DNA of 64,000 nucleotides from Edaphosphingomonas laterariae (GCF_900188165.1 NZ_FZOS01000009.1:94861-158860), one strand, 5' to 3'; shown: positions 1 to 8,474, counted from the stretch's first letter. Made by a program: numbers and translations. The notes: generated from the sequence alone by a model not told the origin.

Positions 1-297
1 GTGGAACTGGACGAAGGTGCGCGAATTGCCCTCGCTGACATAGGACGACATTTCGTCCACGCCATTGATGCCACGGATCGCGGCCTCGACGCGCTGCGTG
101 ACCTGCGTTTCCAGCTCGGTCGGCGCGGCGCCAGGCTGCGAGATCACGACCTGCGCCGCCGGGAAGCTGATATCCGGGTTCTGGTTGATGTCCAGCCGGG
201 TGAACGCGATCATCCCCGCCAGCGTCAGCGCGATGAAAAGCACGATCGGGGGCACCGGGTTACGGATCGCCCAGGCCGAGATGTTACGGAAATCCAT
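1..297 (-). CDS. RND efflux permease, N-terminal 99 residues (cut by window edge)
   Basis: Only the first 99 codons lie in the window; the frame is open to base 1. The protein starts MDFRNISAWAIRNPVPPIVL, a typical RND permease opening: a short cytosolic stretch, then TM1 around residues 14-33. It runs into the first periplasmic part, with the N-terminal pattern that reads LDINQNPDISFP and a PGAAPTELETQVTQRVE segment seen in HAE1-type transporters. It would be the inner-membrane proton-driven pump of a tripartite exporter. Its adaptor partner ends 26 bases upstream on the same strand, so the two are one operon. Substrate cannot be judged from this fragment. Confidence 0.9.
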   Translation of the reverse strand, partial: MDFRNISAWAIRNPVPPIVLFIALTLAGMIAFTRLDINQNPDISFPAAQVVISQPGAAPTELETQVTQRVEAAIRGINGVDEMSSYVSEGNSRTFVQFH

Positions 298-323
298 GAT
301 CGCCTGCCTTTTCCGACCCGGCC

Positions 324-1511
324 TTACGGCCGCGCTTTCGCGCGCTCGGGAATCACCTTGTCGCCCGGGTTGAGGAACGCGCCGGCCGACAGCACGACCC
401 GTTCATTGCCCGACAGGCCCGAAAGGATGGCGATGCCGGCATTGGACACCGCACCCGTCTTCACGTCGCGCCGGACCACCTTGTCCTCGGCGCCGATGAT
501 ATAGACGAAATTGCCTTTCTCGTCGCTCTGCACCGCCGATTCCGGCAGCAGCGGCGCATCGACGCGGCCGCTGGTGATTTCGGCGGCCGCAAAGCCGCCC
601 GGGCGCAACGCCTTGTCATAAGCCAGCGCGATACGCACCGTGCCCTGCCGGGTCTGCGGGTCGATGATCGGCGCCAGCTGCCAGATCTGGCCCTTGAACC
701 CCGTCCGCGTGCCGACCGGCGTCACCGTCGCCGACTGGCCGACGGCCAAGCGGGCGAGATCATTTTCGGCCAGACGGGCCAGCATCTCCATCTCGCCATT
801 CTTGGCCAGGCGGAACAGCGGGTCACCGCCGGAACTGACGATCTGGCCGGGCTCGATGGCGCGGGCCAGCACCAGCCCGGCTTCGGGCGAACGGATGTCG
901 AGGCGCGCAAGCCGCGCGTTCATTTCGCCATATTGCGCCTGGCTCAGCCGGACGCGGGCAAGCGCCGCGTCGCGGGTCGCCGTCCGCCGCTCGACATCAG
1001 CCTGGCTGACGAAGCCGCGCGACACCAGCTTCTGGGCGCGTTCGAGTTCATTCTGCGCCAGCCGGGCGTCGGCCTGCGCCGCCGCGATCTGCGCATGCAT
1101 CTGGGCGGATTGCTGCACCTGCACCTGGCGATCGACGGTGGCGAGCACCTGGCCCTTGCCCACCCAGTCGCCGGGTTCGACCAGCACGCGGGTGACGATA
1201 CCGCCCTCGCCGGCCACGCCCACGGGCATTTCGCGGCGCGCGGCAAGGTTGCCGGTCGCGGAGATCAGGTCAGTCACCGGCTGGCGGCCGGGCACGACGA
1301 TGGTGACGCGGGGCAGCACGGGCGCCTGCGGGGCCGGCTTCTCGCCGCCCGACAGCATGACATAAGCGATGATCGCGCCGACCGCCGCGATGGCGGCCAC
1401 GATCAGCCACAGCTTGCGCCGGCTGGCGCGAACGTCATGGTCGTCTCCTGCAGGCTCGATCGCGTCGACCCGCTTGCGCCAGAAACCCTGTTCGACGTTC
1501 ATCGCCTTCAT
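324..1511 (-). CDS. RND efflux periplasmic adaptor (membrane fusion protein)
   Basis: A 395-residue adaptor linking an inner-membrane RND pump to an outer-membrane channel. A cytosolic N-terminus is followed by one membrane anchor (about residues 33-52), a biotinyl-lipoyl half with VEPGDWVGKGQVLATVD near 125, and an alanine- and arginine-rich alpha-hairpin to about 215. The second lipoyl half, beta-barrel and membrane-proximal domain follow. It is anchored by a helix, not by lipid. The ATG at 1511 is chosen because AAGGTGG lies just upstream; an in-frame ATG at 1502 is possible, and a longer frame to 1556 lacks support. The permease follows on the same strand. The closest named families are the HlyD/AcrA type; the substrate is unknown. 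Confidence 0.9.
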   Translation of the reverse strand: MKAMNVEQGFWRKRVDAIEPAGDDHDVRASRRKLWLIVAAIAAVGAIIAYVMLSGGEKPAPQAPVLPRVTIVVPGRQPVTDLISATGNLAARREMPVGVAGEGGIVTRVLVEPGDWVGKGQVLATVDRQVQVQQSAQMHAQIAAAQADARLAQNELERAQKLVSRGFVSQADVERRTATRDAALARVRLSQAQYGEMNARLARLDIRSPEAGLVLARAIEPGQIVSSGGDPLFRLAKNGEMEMLARLAENDLARLAVGQSATVTPVGTRTGFKGQIWQLAPIIDPQTRQGTVRIALAYDKALRPGGFAAAEITSGRVDAPLLPESAVQSDEKGNFVYIIGAEDKVVRRDVKTGAVSNAGIAILSGLSGNERVVLSAGAFLNPGDKVIPERAKARP

Positions 1512-1557
1512 CTTCCCACCTTGCGGTACACGGCCCCACGCCCTTCCGCCGCGCACT

Positions 1558-1586
1558 GTATTATCTTAATATATCACCCACCTCAA
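1558..1586 (-). promoter_or_regulatory. Candidate sigma-70 promoter of the left-edge efflux operon
   Basis: On the minus strand TTGAGG (1586-1581) and TAATAC (1563-1558) are separated by exactly 17 bases, inside an AT-rich island that stands out from its surroundings. The start site would fall near 1551, about 40 bases before the adaptor ATG. This is pattern matching only. Confidence 0.5.
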
Positions 1587-1722
1587 GCGGGCGCGGAGCA
1601 TTGATCACATATTATGTCTTTTCAATGTCGAAAGGTACGGATCGGACCGATTTTACATCTTGTAATATACCAAAGCACGGACGCACCATGAAGTTTGCGT
1701 ACAAAAAGTGGGGTAGGGGATC

Positions 1723-1983
1723 ATGAATCACGGCGTTCTGGGCTGGCTGCTGATCGGGCTGGTGGCCGGCGTGCTCGGCAAGCTGATCATGCCGGGGCGT
1801 GATCCGGGCGGCTTCATCGTCACCATATTGCTCGGCATCGCGGGCGCGCTGCTCGCCGGCTATGTCGCCACCATCCTCAACATCGGCGTGGAAGGCTGGG
1901 TCCGCCAATATGGCGCCGCCACCTTGGGCGCGATCGCGCTGCTGATCGTCTACCGCCTGATCATGCGCGCGCGCGGCAGCTGA
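1723..1983 (+). CDS. GlsB/YeaQ/YmgE family small membrane protein
   Basis: An 86-residue protein of the transglycosylase-associated/GlsB family, inner-membrane proteins usually linked to stress responses; the biochemical role is not established. It has three predicted membrane helices: about 6-22 (a glycine-rich GWLLIGLVAGVLGKL), 31-51 (FIVTILLGIAGALLAGY) and 65-81. The GRDPGG turn between the first two is typical. Start ATG is preceded by AGGGG at good distance. A second paralogue lies 1 kb away on the other strand (2902-3159). It is transcribed toward the SIMPL-domain gene with a 127-base gap. Confidence 0.85.
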   Translation: MNHGVLGWLLIGLVAGVLGKLIMPGRDPGGFIVTILLGIAGALLAGYVATILNIGVEGWVRQYGAATLGAIALLIVYRLIMRARGS

Positions 1984-2110
1984 CCCGCGTTGCCGCCAAG
2001 CATTTGCTTTCGCGCGGCTGTCGATCGCATTCAGCGGGCGTGCAGGGGCGGGATGGAACAAGGCGCATCGGAACGGCCGCGACGGCCCGTGCAGCAACGG
2101 AGTTGAATTG

Positions 2111-2833
2111 ATGAGGAGCAAGGCGATGATGGCGATCGCAGCCATGGCGGCCACCGGGTCCGCCGCCCATGCCCAGAGCGGCGCGCTCACCCCCGTGCCG
2201 GTGATCCAGGGCACGCGCCTCGACATCGTGGCCGAGGGCGAGGTGACGCGGGTGCCCGACATCGCCACCATCTCGGCGGGCGTCGTCACCCAGGCGCCCA
2301 CCGCCGGCGCCGCGATGACCGAAAATGCCAACCGGATGGCCGCCGTGGTCGCCGCGCTCAAGAAAGCCGGCGTCGCCGATCGCGACATCCAGACGAGCAC
2401 GCTCAACCTCAACCCGCAATATCGCTATGGCGACAACAAGCCGCCGGTGATCACCGGCTATCAGGCGTCGAATCAGGTGAGCATCCGCTTCCGCGACGTG
2501 AAGCGGTCGGGCGCGATCCTCGATACCCTGGTCGCGCAGGGCGCCAACCAGATCAACGGCCCCAGCCTGTCGGTCGACAAGCCCGAAACGGCGCTGGACG
2601 AGGCGCGCGCCGCCGCGATCCGCACCGCGCGGGCCCGCGCCACGCTATATGCCGAAGCGGCGGGACTGCGGGTCAAGCGCATCCTGGCGATCAGCGAACA
2701 GGGCGGGGGTTATCAGCCGCCAATGCCCGTGCCGATGATGATGGCCCGCGCCGAAAAGGCGGCCGATACCGCGGTCGAGGCGGGCGAGCAGAAGCTGGCC
2801 GTCAGCGTCTCGGTGAGCTTCGAGCTCGAATGA
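2111..2833 (+). CDS. SIMPL (DUF541) domain periplasmic protein
   Basis: A 240-residue exported protein. An N-terminal signal peptide ends near AHAQ (residues about 18-21), and a SIMPL/DUF541 domain follows: the RLDIVAEGEVTRVPD start, the NPQYRYGDNKPPVITGYQASN middle block (read in two parts) and a QKLAVSVSVSFELE end. Family members such as E. coli YggE are implicated in oxidative-stress tolerance, with the mechanism unknown. ATG 2111 has GGAG eight bases upstream and keeps the positive n-region of the signal peptide. A second ATG at 2126 has a perfect AGGAG but would lose those charges. A TTG at 2108 is less likely. Confidence 0.85.
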   Translation: MRSKAMMAIAAMAATGSAAHAQSGALTPVPVIQGTRLDIVAEGEVTRVPDIATISAGVVTQAPTAGAAMTENANRMAAVVAALKKAGVADRDIQTSTLNLNPQYRYGDNKPPVITGYQASNQVSIRFRDVKRSGAILDTLVAQGANQINGPSLSVDKPETALDEARAAAIRTARARATLYAEAAGLRVKRILAISEQGGGYQPPMPVPMMMARAEKAADTAVEAGEQKLAVSVSVSFELE

Positions 2834-2838
2834 ATCAG

Positions 2839-2874
2839 AAGGGGCCGTGCCGCACGATGGCGACACGGCCCCTT
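2839..2874 (+). terminator. Intrinsic terminator after the SIMPL gene
   Basis: A perfect 11-bp stem, AAGGGGCCGTG (2839-2849) pairing with CACGGCCCCTT (2864-2874), is followed by a weak T tract (CACTTT). It lies just past the SIMPL stop and between convergent genes, so it may serve both directions. Confidence 0.75.
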
Positions 2875-2901
2875 CACTTTCAGGCATCCTCGTTCAGGCG
2901 A

Positions 2902-3159
2902 TCAGCGGACGCTGCCGCGACGAACCAGATTGACGATGGCGAGCAGGATCACCGCGCCGAGCAGCGACACCAGGAACGAATAGATCGTCAGCGGCGCGCT
3001 GTTGATCGAACCACCGGTGAAGACGAGCCCGCCGAGAAACGCGCCGACGATGCCGACGACGATGTTCAGGATGACGCCCTGCTGCGCATCGGTGCGCATG
3101 ACCATGCTCGCCAGCCAACCGATCACACCGCCGATGATCAACCAAAGAATAAGTCCCAT
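2902..3159 (-). CDS. GlsB/YeaQ/YmgE family small membrane protein (second copy)
   Basis: An 85-residue paralogue of the gene at 1723. Helix 1 (GLILWLIIGGVIGWLASMVM) is followed by a DAQQG turn, then helix 2 (IVVGIVGAFLGGLVF) and helix 3 (LVSLLGAVILLAIVNLV), ending in a basic RRGSVR tail. The frame extends to 3315, but the ATG at 3159 is the family start and has GGAGG six bases upstream. The upstream region carries a GGAAC-N17-CGTA element, the pattern of the alphaproteobacterial EcfG general stress sigma factor, which fits the stress association of the family. Molecular function is unknown. Confidence 0.88.
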   Translation of the reverse strand: MGLILWLIIGGVIGWLASMVMRTDAQQGVILNIVVGIVGAFLGGLVFTGGSINSAPLTIYSFLVSLLGAVILLAIVNLVRRGSVR

Positions 3160-3219
3160 CGTGACCTCCATGCCGTCCTGCGACTGAGCGCACAGCCGTC
3201 GCTGGGCTCCTGTTGCTGA

Positions 3220-3245
3220 TACGTTCGGGTAACGAACTTTGTTCC
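3220..3245 (-). promoter_or_regulatory. EcfG-type general stress promoter
   Basis: Minus strand GGAAC (3245-3241) and CGTA (3223-3220) are separated by 17 bases. This is close to the alphaproteobacterial EcfG consensus GGAAC-N16/17-CGTT, differing at the last base. It sits about 60 bases upstream of the second GlsB-family start in the right orientation. Confidence 0.6.
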
Positions 3246-3270
3246 GCTGACATGCGACAATCGGCATAGG

Positions 3271-3297
3271 AAAAGCCCGCCGGCAATGCCGACGGGC
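3271..3297 (-). terminator. Intrinsic terminator after sciP
   Basis: GCCCGCCGGC (3275-3284) pairs with GCCGACGGGC (3288-3297) around an AAT loop, with one mismatch. On the minus strand it is followed by TTTT (3274-3271). It lies just past the SciP stop codon. Confidence 0.65.
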
Positions 3298-3326
3298 CCG
3301 TCGCTGACACCGCAATGGCGCCGGGA

Positions 3327-3626
3327 TCAGTATTTCTGCTGGCGCTCGTAAAGCGACTTGTAATGCTGGATGCGGGTCACGCGCAGCCCCGGCATGCCCG
3401 AACGATCGACGGCGCGTTGCCAGCCGGCAAACTCCTCGACGCTGAGGCTATAGCGTTCGCAGACCTCGTCGACGCTGAGCAAACCGCCGTTCACCGCAGC
3501 CACGACTTCAGCCTTGCGCCGGACCACCCAGCGGGTCGTCGTGGGCGGCGGCAGCGTCTCCAGCGTCAGCGGCTCGCCTAGCGGACCGATCACCTGCGCG
3601 GGGCGGATCTTCTGGTTTTCGATCAT
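3327..3626 (-). CDS. sciP: SciP-like DUF1153 cell-cycle regulator
   Basis: A 99-residue protein of the DUF1153/SciP family. In Caulobacter SciP binds the master cell-cycle regulator CtrA and blocks transcription from CtrA promoters. The conserved core is present: VIGPLGEPLTLETLPPP (residues 12-28), RWVVRRKAEVVAAV (32-45), a helix-turn-helix-like GLLSVDEVCERYSLSVEEF, and the terminal GLRVTRIQHYKSLY. The start ATG at 3626 has AGGTAG upstream. It is a single-gene unit with its own terminator. Assignment rests on strong family resemblance; regulation of CtrA in this organism is inferred. Confidence 0.88.
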   Translation of the reverse strand: MIENQKIRPAQVIGPLGEPLTLETLPPPTTTRWVVRRKAEVVAAVNGGLLSVDEVCERYSLSVEEFAGWQRAVDRSGMPGLRVTRIQHYKSLYERQQKY

Positions 3627-3742
3627 ACTCTACCTCGAACACGGCCGTTTTCCGGCCTGATTTGATTTTCGTAGCACCTAGGTAGCGCCAACCCGTTGAA
3701 CGAAGCCTAACCCGTGACGGTAAAGGCGAGCTTTACAAACAT

Positions 3743-4036
3743 TTACGTGCCTTCCAGGCCCAGCAGCCGCGCCGCGCGGGGGTGAAAGCTCCCCCCCAGC
3801 GCCTCGGGCGCGCTCATCCAGCCCCGATCGGTCGCCAGCAAAGCCACCAGCATGTCCACCGGATCGGAATCGATCCGCCGCGGCGCCGGCAGACGCGCGG
3901 CAGCGCGCGCGGTCGGCGTCGCCGCCTGGGCCGCCGCCAGCCCGGCAATCAGCCGCGCATGCGTCGCCCGGGCATTGGTGCGCCCCGTCCCGGCCATCCG
4001 TCGCGCGGCGCCATGAAGGGAAAAGCTAAGATCCAT
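3743..4036 (-). CDS. Small hypothetical protein
   Basis: A 97-residue alanine- and arginine-rich reading frame with no domain I recognise. Residues 55-97 look most protein-like, with [25 protein letters not shown] resembling a helical segment (quoted in part: [15 protein letters not shown]). There is no signal peptide or membrane helix. It diverges from mnmA, and no strong ribosome-binding site precedes ATG 4036. The third codon positions are G/C-rich as in true genes here, but the opposite strand is also open, so this could be spurious. Confidence 0.4.
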   Translation of the reverse strand: MDLSFSLHGAARRMAGTGRTNARATHARLIAGLAAAQAATPTARAAARLPAPRRIDSDPVDMLVALLATDRGWMSAPEALGGSFHPRAARLLGLEGT

Positions 4037-4155
4037 GCGGTCGTCCGCCCCCGTCCGAAAACTCCCCCCACGCCCCCTTGCTACCGGATATGTCTGAAGG
4101 GTCGGTAAAGGCCGCGCGGTTCCGTTTGGCGCGGCTTTGGACTATGGGCGCCGCC

Positions 4156-5277
4156 ATGGATGCCGATTTCCAGCTCAGCGGATTCGATTCGAACGCCTCG
4201 TTGAAGGGCGCGCGGATCGTCGTCGCCATGTCCGGCGGGGTCGACAGCTCGGTCGTGGCCGCGCTGGCCGCGCAGAGCGGCGCCGAGGTGATCGGCGTGA
4301 CGCTCCAGCTCTACGATCATGGCGCGGCCACCGGCCGCACCGGCAGTTGCTGCGCGGGCCAGGATATCCGCGATGCCCGCGCCGTCGCCGACCGGCTGGG
4401 CATCGCCCATTATGTGTTCGATTATGAAAGCGCGTTCCGCCAGGGCGTGATCGATCGCTTCGCCGACGATTATATGGCCGGCCGCACGCCGATTCCCTGC
4501 GTGCGCTGCAATCAGGGCGTGAAGTTCACCGATCTGTTCGGCATCGCGCGCGATCTCGGCGCCGATTGCCTCGCCACCGGCCATTATGTCCGCCGCGTGG
4601 TCGGCGCCCACGGGTCGGAACTGCACCGCCCGGCCGATCCCGCGCGCGACCAGAGCTATTTCCTGTTCGCCACCACGCGCGCGCAGCTCGATTATCTGCG
4701 CTTCCCGCTCGGCAATCTGCCCAAGCCCCGCGTCCGCGAAATCGCGGCCGAACTCGGCCTGGGCGTCGCGGCCAAGCCCGACAGCCAGGATATCTGCTTC
4801 GTGCCCGACGGCGATTATGCGTCGGTGGTCCGCAAGATTCGCCCGGAGGCCGACGAAGGTGGCGATATCGTCGATCTGGCCGGCCGCGTGATCGGCCGGC
4901 ATCGCGGCCTGATCCATTATACCGTCGGCCAGCGCCGCGGGCTGGAGATCGGCGGCCAGGCCGAACCGCTCTATGTCGTCCGGCTCGATGCGGAACATCG
5001 CCGGGTCATCGCCGGCCCGCGCCGCGCGCTGGCCGTCGCGGCGGCGCGGATCGAGGACGTCAACTGGCTCGGCGAAGGCTTTGACGGGCCGATGACGGTG
5101 AAGGTGCGGTCGATGGCCAAGCCTGCGCCGGCGCGGTTCGACGGCCGCATGGTGACGTTCGACAGCCCCGAATATGGCGTCGCGCCCGGCCAGGCGGCGG
5201 TGCTCTATGTGGGCGATCGCGTGCTCGGCGGTGGCTGGATCGCGGAAACCGTGCCGGTCGAGGCGATCGCCGCCTGA
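4156..5277 (+). CDS. mnmA: tRNA-uridine 2-sulfurtransferase MnmA
   Basis: A 373-residue enzyme that adds the 2-thio group to U34 of Lys, Glu and Gln tRNAs, taking sulfur from a persulfide relay and activating the tRNA with ATP. The PP-loop SGGVDSSV sits at residues 26-33. The catalytic cysteines appear in IPCVRCNQG and [12 protein letters not shown], which gives the usual nucleophile and persulfide pair. The family blocks ATGHYVR and YTVGQRRGL are also present, and length is normal. ATG 4156 is chosen; ATG 4144 adds four residues and cannot be excluded, as neither has a strong ribosome-binding site. It converges with the siroheme-type gene with only three bases between stops. Confidence 0.93.
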   Translation: MDADFQLSGFDSNASLKGARIVVAMSGGVDSSVVAALAAQSGAEVIGVTLQLYDHGAATGRTGSCCAGQDIRDARAVADRLGIAHYVFDYESAFRQGVIDRFADDYMAGRTPIPCVRCNQGVKFTDLFGIARDLGADCLATGHYVRRVVGAHGSELHRPADPARDQSYFLFATTRAQLDYLRFPLGNLPKPRVREIAAELGLGVAAKPDSQDICFVPDGDYASVVRKIRPEADEGGDIVDLAGRVIGRHRGLIHYTVGQRRGLEIGGQAEPLYVVRLDAEHRRVIAGPRRALAVAAARIEDVNWLGEGFDGPMTVKVRSMAKPAPARFDGRMVTFDSPEYGVAPGQAAVLYVGDRVLGGGWIAETVPVEAIAA

Positions 5278-5280
5278 ACC

Positions 5281-6042
5281 CTATCGGCCGGCCCAGTCGA
5301 TATCGACCGACAGGCCCGGCAGGCCCGATATCGGCGCATCGCAGGCCATCCGCTCGGCATCGGTGCGGGCGCGGTTCAGGATAGCCGGCGGCACGTCCCG
5401 CCGGTGGAAAATCCGGTCGCACTGGCCAAGCAGGCGCGCATCCCTGAGCGTCAGGTCATCCGGCTCCGCCGATCGCAGGCGAATCGATACCAGCTCCGAT
5501 GGGGATTCCGTGCCGCCGTCACGGTCGATCCAGCGATCGACCGCGCCCGGCTGATGATCGCCGAACGGATCCAGCGGCCCGCCCGGATCAAGCGCGGCAT
5601 CAATCGCCCGGCGCCGCGCCGCCGCATCGGGCCAGCGCCCCCGCAGCCGATCGCGCGCGCCGGCCAGCGCGGTCGCCAGCGCGCCCAGCGATTGCGGCAA
5701 CAGCGCCTCCAACCGCTGGCGCAGCGCCTTGGCGAGCCCGGCGGACGCGCCGCCGGTGCCGATCGCGATCATCACCGGATCGCGGTCGATGATCGCCGGC
5801 AGGGTGAAATCGCACAGATCGGCGCGGTCTGTGGCGTTGACGAGCACGCCGCGTGCCCGCAGCCGCGCCACCGTCGCCTCATCGCCATCGGCGACAATCG
5901 CGAGCGCCGCGGCCTCCCCCTCCCCCACGATCCGCGCGCCGGCCCGTTCGAGCAGCCGGCGCTTGGCATCGGCCGCAGGCCCCGTTCCGGTCAGGATCAC
6001 CGGCCGGCCGGCAAGGCGGAGGAAGATCGGCAGGCTGTGCGT
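5281..6042 (-). CDS. Precorrin-2 dehydrogenase / sirohydrochlorin ferrochelatase-like (CysG N-domain type), non-canonical start
   Basis: The N-terminus LPIFLRLAGRPVILTGTG, followed by AADAKRRLLERAGARI and VNATDRADLCDFTLPA, matches the NAD-binding siroheme synthase domain. A GTGGASAGLAKALRQRLEALL block follows (quoted in part: IGTGGASAGLAKALR). It would oxidise precorrin-2 and insert iron to make siroheme. No uroporphyrinogen methyltransferase domain is attached. The C-terminal third is divergent. The start is a problem: no ATG, GTG or TTG lies at the expected place before HSLPIF, where the codon is ACG (6042). The next upstream ATG, 6162, is deep inside galU and would add an arginine-rich tail that resembles out-of-frame galU. 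About 253 residues if ACG is used. Confidence 0.75.
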   Translation of the reverse strand, partial: THSLPIFLRLAGRPVILTGTGPAADAKRRLLERAGARIVGEGEAAALAIVADGDEATVARLRARGVLVNATDRADLCDFTLPAIIDRDPVMIAIGTGGASAGLAKALRQRLEALLPQSLGALATALAGARDRLRGRWPDAAARRRAIDAALDPGGPLDPFGDHQPGAVDRWIDRDGGTESPSELVSIRLRSAEPDDLTLRDARLLGQCDRIFHRRDVPPAILNRARTDAERMACDAPISGLPGLSVDIDWAGR

Positions 6043-6058
6043 GGCGCTGTTCCCGGGC

Positions 6059-6925
6059 TCAGAGCGTCTTGATGAAGGCGTGGACCGCCGGGCCGATATC
6101 CTCGCGCTCCAGCGCCAGCGCGATATTGGCCTGGATATATCCGGCCTTGTCGCCGCAATCATGGCGATCGCCGGTGAAGGTGAGCGCGTGGAAGGGCTGG
6201 CGGCCGATCAGCTTGGCCATCGCGTCGGTCAGCTGGATTTCGTTGCCCGCGCCGCGATCGCCGGCGGACAGGATATCCATCACTTCGGGCTGCAGGATAT
6301 AGCGGCCGACGGCAGCGAGCCGCGACGGCGCTTCGGCCGCCTTGGGCTTTTCCACCAGCCCCGCCACCTCGGTCACCACGCCCTCGGCCGCACCCGGCTT
6401 GACGATGCCGTAGCGGTTGGTGTGGTCCTGCGGCACTTCGAGCACCGCGATGACATTGCCGCCCTTCGCCTCATAAACGTCGCGCATCTGCTTCAGGCAG
6501 GGCGCGGCGGGGTTCCACAGCAATTCATCGGCCAGGAGCACGGCGAACGGCTCGTTGCCGATCAGGTCGCGCGCGCACCACACGGCATGGCCCAGCCCCA
6601 GCGGCTCCTGCTGCCGGATATAAGCGGCATTGCCCGGCGCCAGCCGGCTGCCGTCCAGCGCGGCGAGCACGTCATGCTTGTCGCGCGCGCTCAGCGTCGC
6701 TTCCAGCTCATAGGCGATGTCGAAATAGTCCTCGATCGCGTTCTTGCCGCGGCCGGTGACGAAAATGATCTGCTCGATACCGGCGGCGCGCGCCTCGTCC
6801 ACCGCATATTGGATCAGCGGCTTATCGACGACGGGCAACATCTCCTTCGGCACCGCCTTGGTGGCGGGCAGGAAGCGCGTACCAAGCCCCGCGACGGGGA
6901 ACACGGCTTTGCGGACAGGTTTCAT
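6059..6925 (-). CDS. galU: UTP--glucose-1-phosphate uridylyltransferase
   Basis: A 288-residue nucleotidyltransferase making UDP-glucose from UTP and glucose-1-phosphate. The N-terminal nucleotide-binding signature VAGLGTRFLPATKAVPKEML is at about residues 12-31, followed by VDKPLIQYAVDEA. The substrate blocks EPLGLGHAVWCARDLIG and VEKPKAAEAPS are clear, and length is that of bacterial GalU. It precedes the siroheme-type gene on the same strand and follows lysA by 19 bases, so it is probably co-transcribed with lysA and argH. UDP-glucose feeds the UDP-glucose dehydrogenase at 35427 and cell-surface glycan synthesis. Confidence 0.95.
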   Translation of the reverse strand: MKPVRKAVFPVAGLGTRFLPATKAVPKEMLPVVDKPLIQYAVDEARAAGIEQIIFVTGRGKNAIEDYFDIAYELEATLSARDKHDVLAALDGSRLAPGNAAYIRQQEPLGLGHAVWCARDLIGNEPFAVLLADELLWNPAAPCLKQMRDVYEAKGGNVIAVLEVPQDHTNRYGIVKPGAAEGVVTEVAGLVEKPKAAEAPSRLAAVGRYILQPEVMDILSAGDRGAGNEIQLTDAMAKLIGRQPFHALTFTGDRHDCGDKAGYIQANIALALEREDIGPAVHAFIKTL

Positions 6926-6944
6926 GCTGGCTCCTGATCAAGCC

Positions 6945-8219
6945 TCACTTCAGCCACGGCGGCAGGCTGTCCGCCGCGATCAGCGCCTCGATCGGCAACC
7001 GTTCGCGCACTACAGCCCAATTGTTACCATCCACCATCACTTCGGCCGTCAGCGGGCGGCTATTATAAGTGCTGGCCATCGTCGCGCCATAGGCACCCGC
7101 GGTCATGAAACCCACGAGATCGCCCGCCTCGACGGCGTCCATCGGCCGGTTCATGGCGAAAGTATCGCCACTCTCACAGACCGGCCCCACCACGTTCGCG
7201 GTAAATCGTTGCGAACGCGGGACGATCGTGCGGATGTCATGCCAGGCGTCGTAAAGCGCCGGCCGCATCAGATCGTTCATCGCCGCATCGACGATGACGA
7301 AGGGATCGGCAGCGCCTTCCTTCACGCGGATGACCCGGCTGACCAGCGCGCCGGCATTGGCCACGATCAGCCGGCCCGGCTCGAACATCAGGCGGACGTT
7401 CCAGCCCGCCGTCACGCGCGCGACCATCTCGCCATAAGCCGCCGGGCTCGGCGGCAGCGGCAGTGCCGGATCATAAGGCACGCCAAGGCCGCCGCCCAAA
7501 TCGGCAGTGGCGATCGCATGGCCTTCGGCCCGCAGCGTCTCGATCAGCCCGCCAATCTTGGTGAAGGCGGTTTCCAGCGGCGCGAGATTCGTCAGCTGGC
7601 TGCCGATATGGACGGCAACGCCGCGCACGGCGAGGCCGGGCAGCGCGCGCGCCCGCGCATAAGCAGCCGACGCACGGTGGTAGGCGATACCGAACTTGTT
7701 TTCCGATTTGCCCGTCGAAATCTTGGCATGGGTGCCGGCATCGACATCGGGGTTGATGCGGAAGGCGATCGGCGCGGTGGTGCCCAGCGCGACCGCCACG
7801 TCCGACAGCATCTCCGCCTCGGGCTCGGATTCGACGTTGAACTGGCCGATGCCGTGGCGCAGCGCCAGCGCCATTTCGTCCGCCGTCTTGCCGACGCCCG
7901 AAAAGACGATCTTCGCCGGATCGACCCCGGCATGGATCGCGCGGAGCAGCTCGCCCCCCGAAACCACGTCGGCACCAAGGCCCTCGCGCGCCAGCGTCGC
8001 CAGCACGGCGGCATTGGGGTTGGCCTTCACCGCATAAGCGATCCACGGGCCCTCGGCGCCCGATTCCACGTTCGCCAGCGCCTCACGGAAAACGCGAACA
8101 TGGCGACGAATCGTGGCGGTGGAATAGACGTAGACGGGCGTGCCGGCGGCTTCGGCGATCAGCGTCAGCGGCACATCCTCGGCGTGCATCACGCCGTCGC
8201 GAATCTGGAAATGGTCCAT
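6945..8219 (-). CDS. lysA: Diaminopimelate decarboxylase
   Basis: A 424-residue PLP enzyme of the alanine-racemase fold (group IV decarboxylase) that converts meso-diaminopimelate to L-lysine. The PLP lysine lies in the IAYAVKANPNAAVL block near residue 60. HIGSQLTNLAPLE and the DLGGGLGVPY phosphate loop follow, and PVCESGDTFA carries the active-site cysteine contributed across the dimer. The length is normal. ATG 8219 starts six bases after the upstream lipoprotein stop, so translation is probably coupled in the argH-lipoprotein-lysA order found in many alphaproteobacteria. Confidence 0.95.
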   Translation of the reverse strand: MDHFQIRDGVMHAEDVPLTLIAEAAGTPVYVYSTATIRRHVRVFREALANVESGAEGPWIAYAVKANPNAAVLATLAREGLGADVVSGGELLRAIHAGVDPAKIVFSGVGKTADEMALALRHGIGQFNVESEPEAEMLSDVAVALGTTAPIAFRINPDVDAGTHAKISTGKSENKFGIAYHRASAAYARARALPGLAVRGVAVHIGSQLTNLAPLETAFTKIGGLIETLRAEGHAIATADLGGGLGVPYDPALPLPPSPAAYGEMVARVTAGWNVRLMFEPGRLIVANAGALVSRVIRVKEGAADPFVIVDAAMNDLMRPALYDAWHDIRTIVPRSQRFTANVVGPVCESGDTFAMNRPMDAVEAGDLVGFMTAGAYGATMASTYNSRPLTAEVMVDGNNWAVVRERLPIEALIAADSLPPWLK

Positions 8220-8225
8220 CGTATC

Positions 8226-8474
8226 TCAGTGCTGCGGGGGCAGGTCGAAACGGTCGTCGCGCTGCTCCTCGGATTGGCGGAGCAGTTCTTCACTGCGATC
8301 GGGCCGCTCCTGTGGCCCGGGCGTCAGCAGGTCGGTCGGTGTCGGCTGGGTCGCCGCCATCGCGGGCTTGGGCGGCAGGGCCTTGCCTTCGGCCGGGCGC
8401 AGCGCCTCGCGGCTGCCGCAACCGGCGAGCGCCAGGGTCAGCGCCAGCGCCACGATGGCGGCACCGCGCTTCAT
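8226..8474 (-). CDS. Small lipoprotein between argH and lysA (LptM/LppL-like)
   Basis: An 82-residue lipoprotein. A signal peptide of about 18 residues ends in the lipobox LAGC, so Cys19 would be lipidated. The mature part is short and proline-rich, [19 protein letters not shown], followed by a charged tail. Its position, size and the post-cysteine proline-rich stretch resemble the LptM (YifL) family, which assists maturation of the LPS translocon LptD in enterobacteria; that function here is inferred. Its ATG overlaps the argH stop by four bases (ATGA). Confidence 0.75.
   Translation of the reverse strand: MKRGAAIVALALTLALAGCGSREALRPAEGKALPPKPAMAATQPTPTDLLTPGPQERPDRSEELLRQSEEQRDDRFDLPPQH

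Noticed and set aside
3690..3720. A CtrA-box-like TAA/TAA arrangement near sciP
   Set aside because: Half-sites are TTAC and TTAG with nine bases between instead of TTAA-N7-TTAA.
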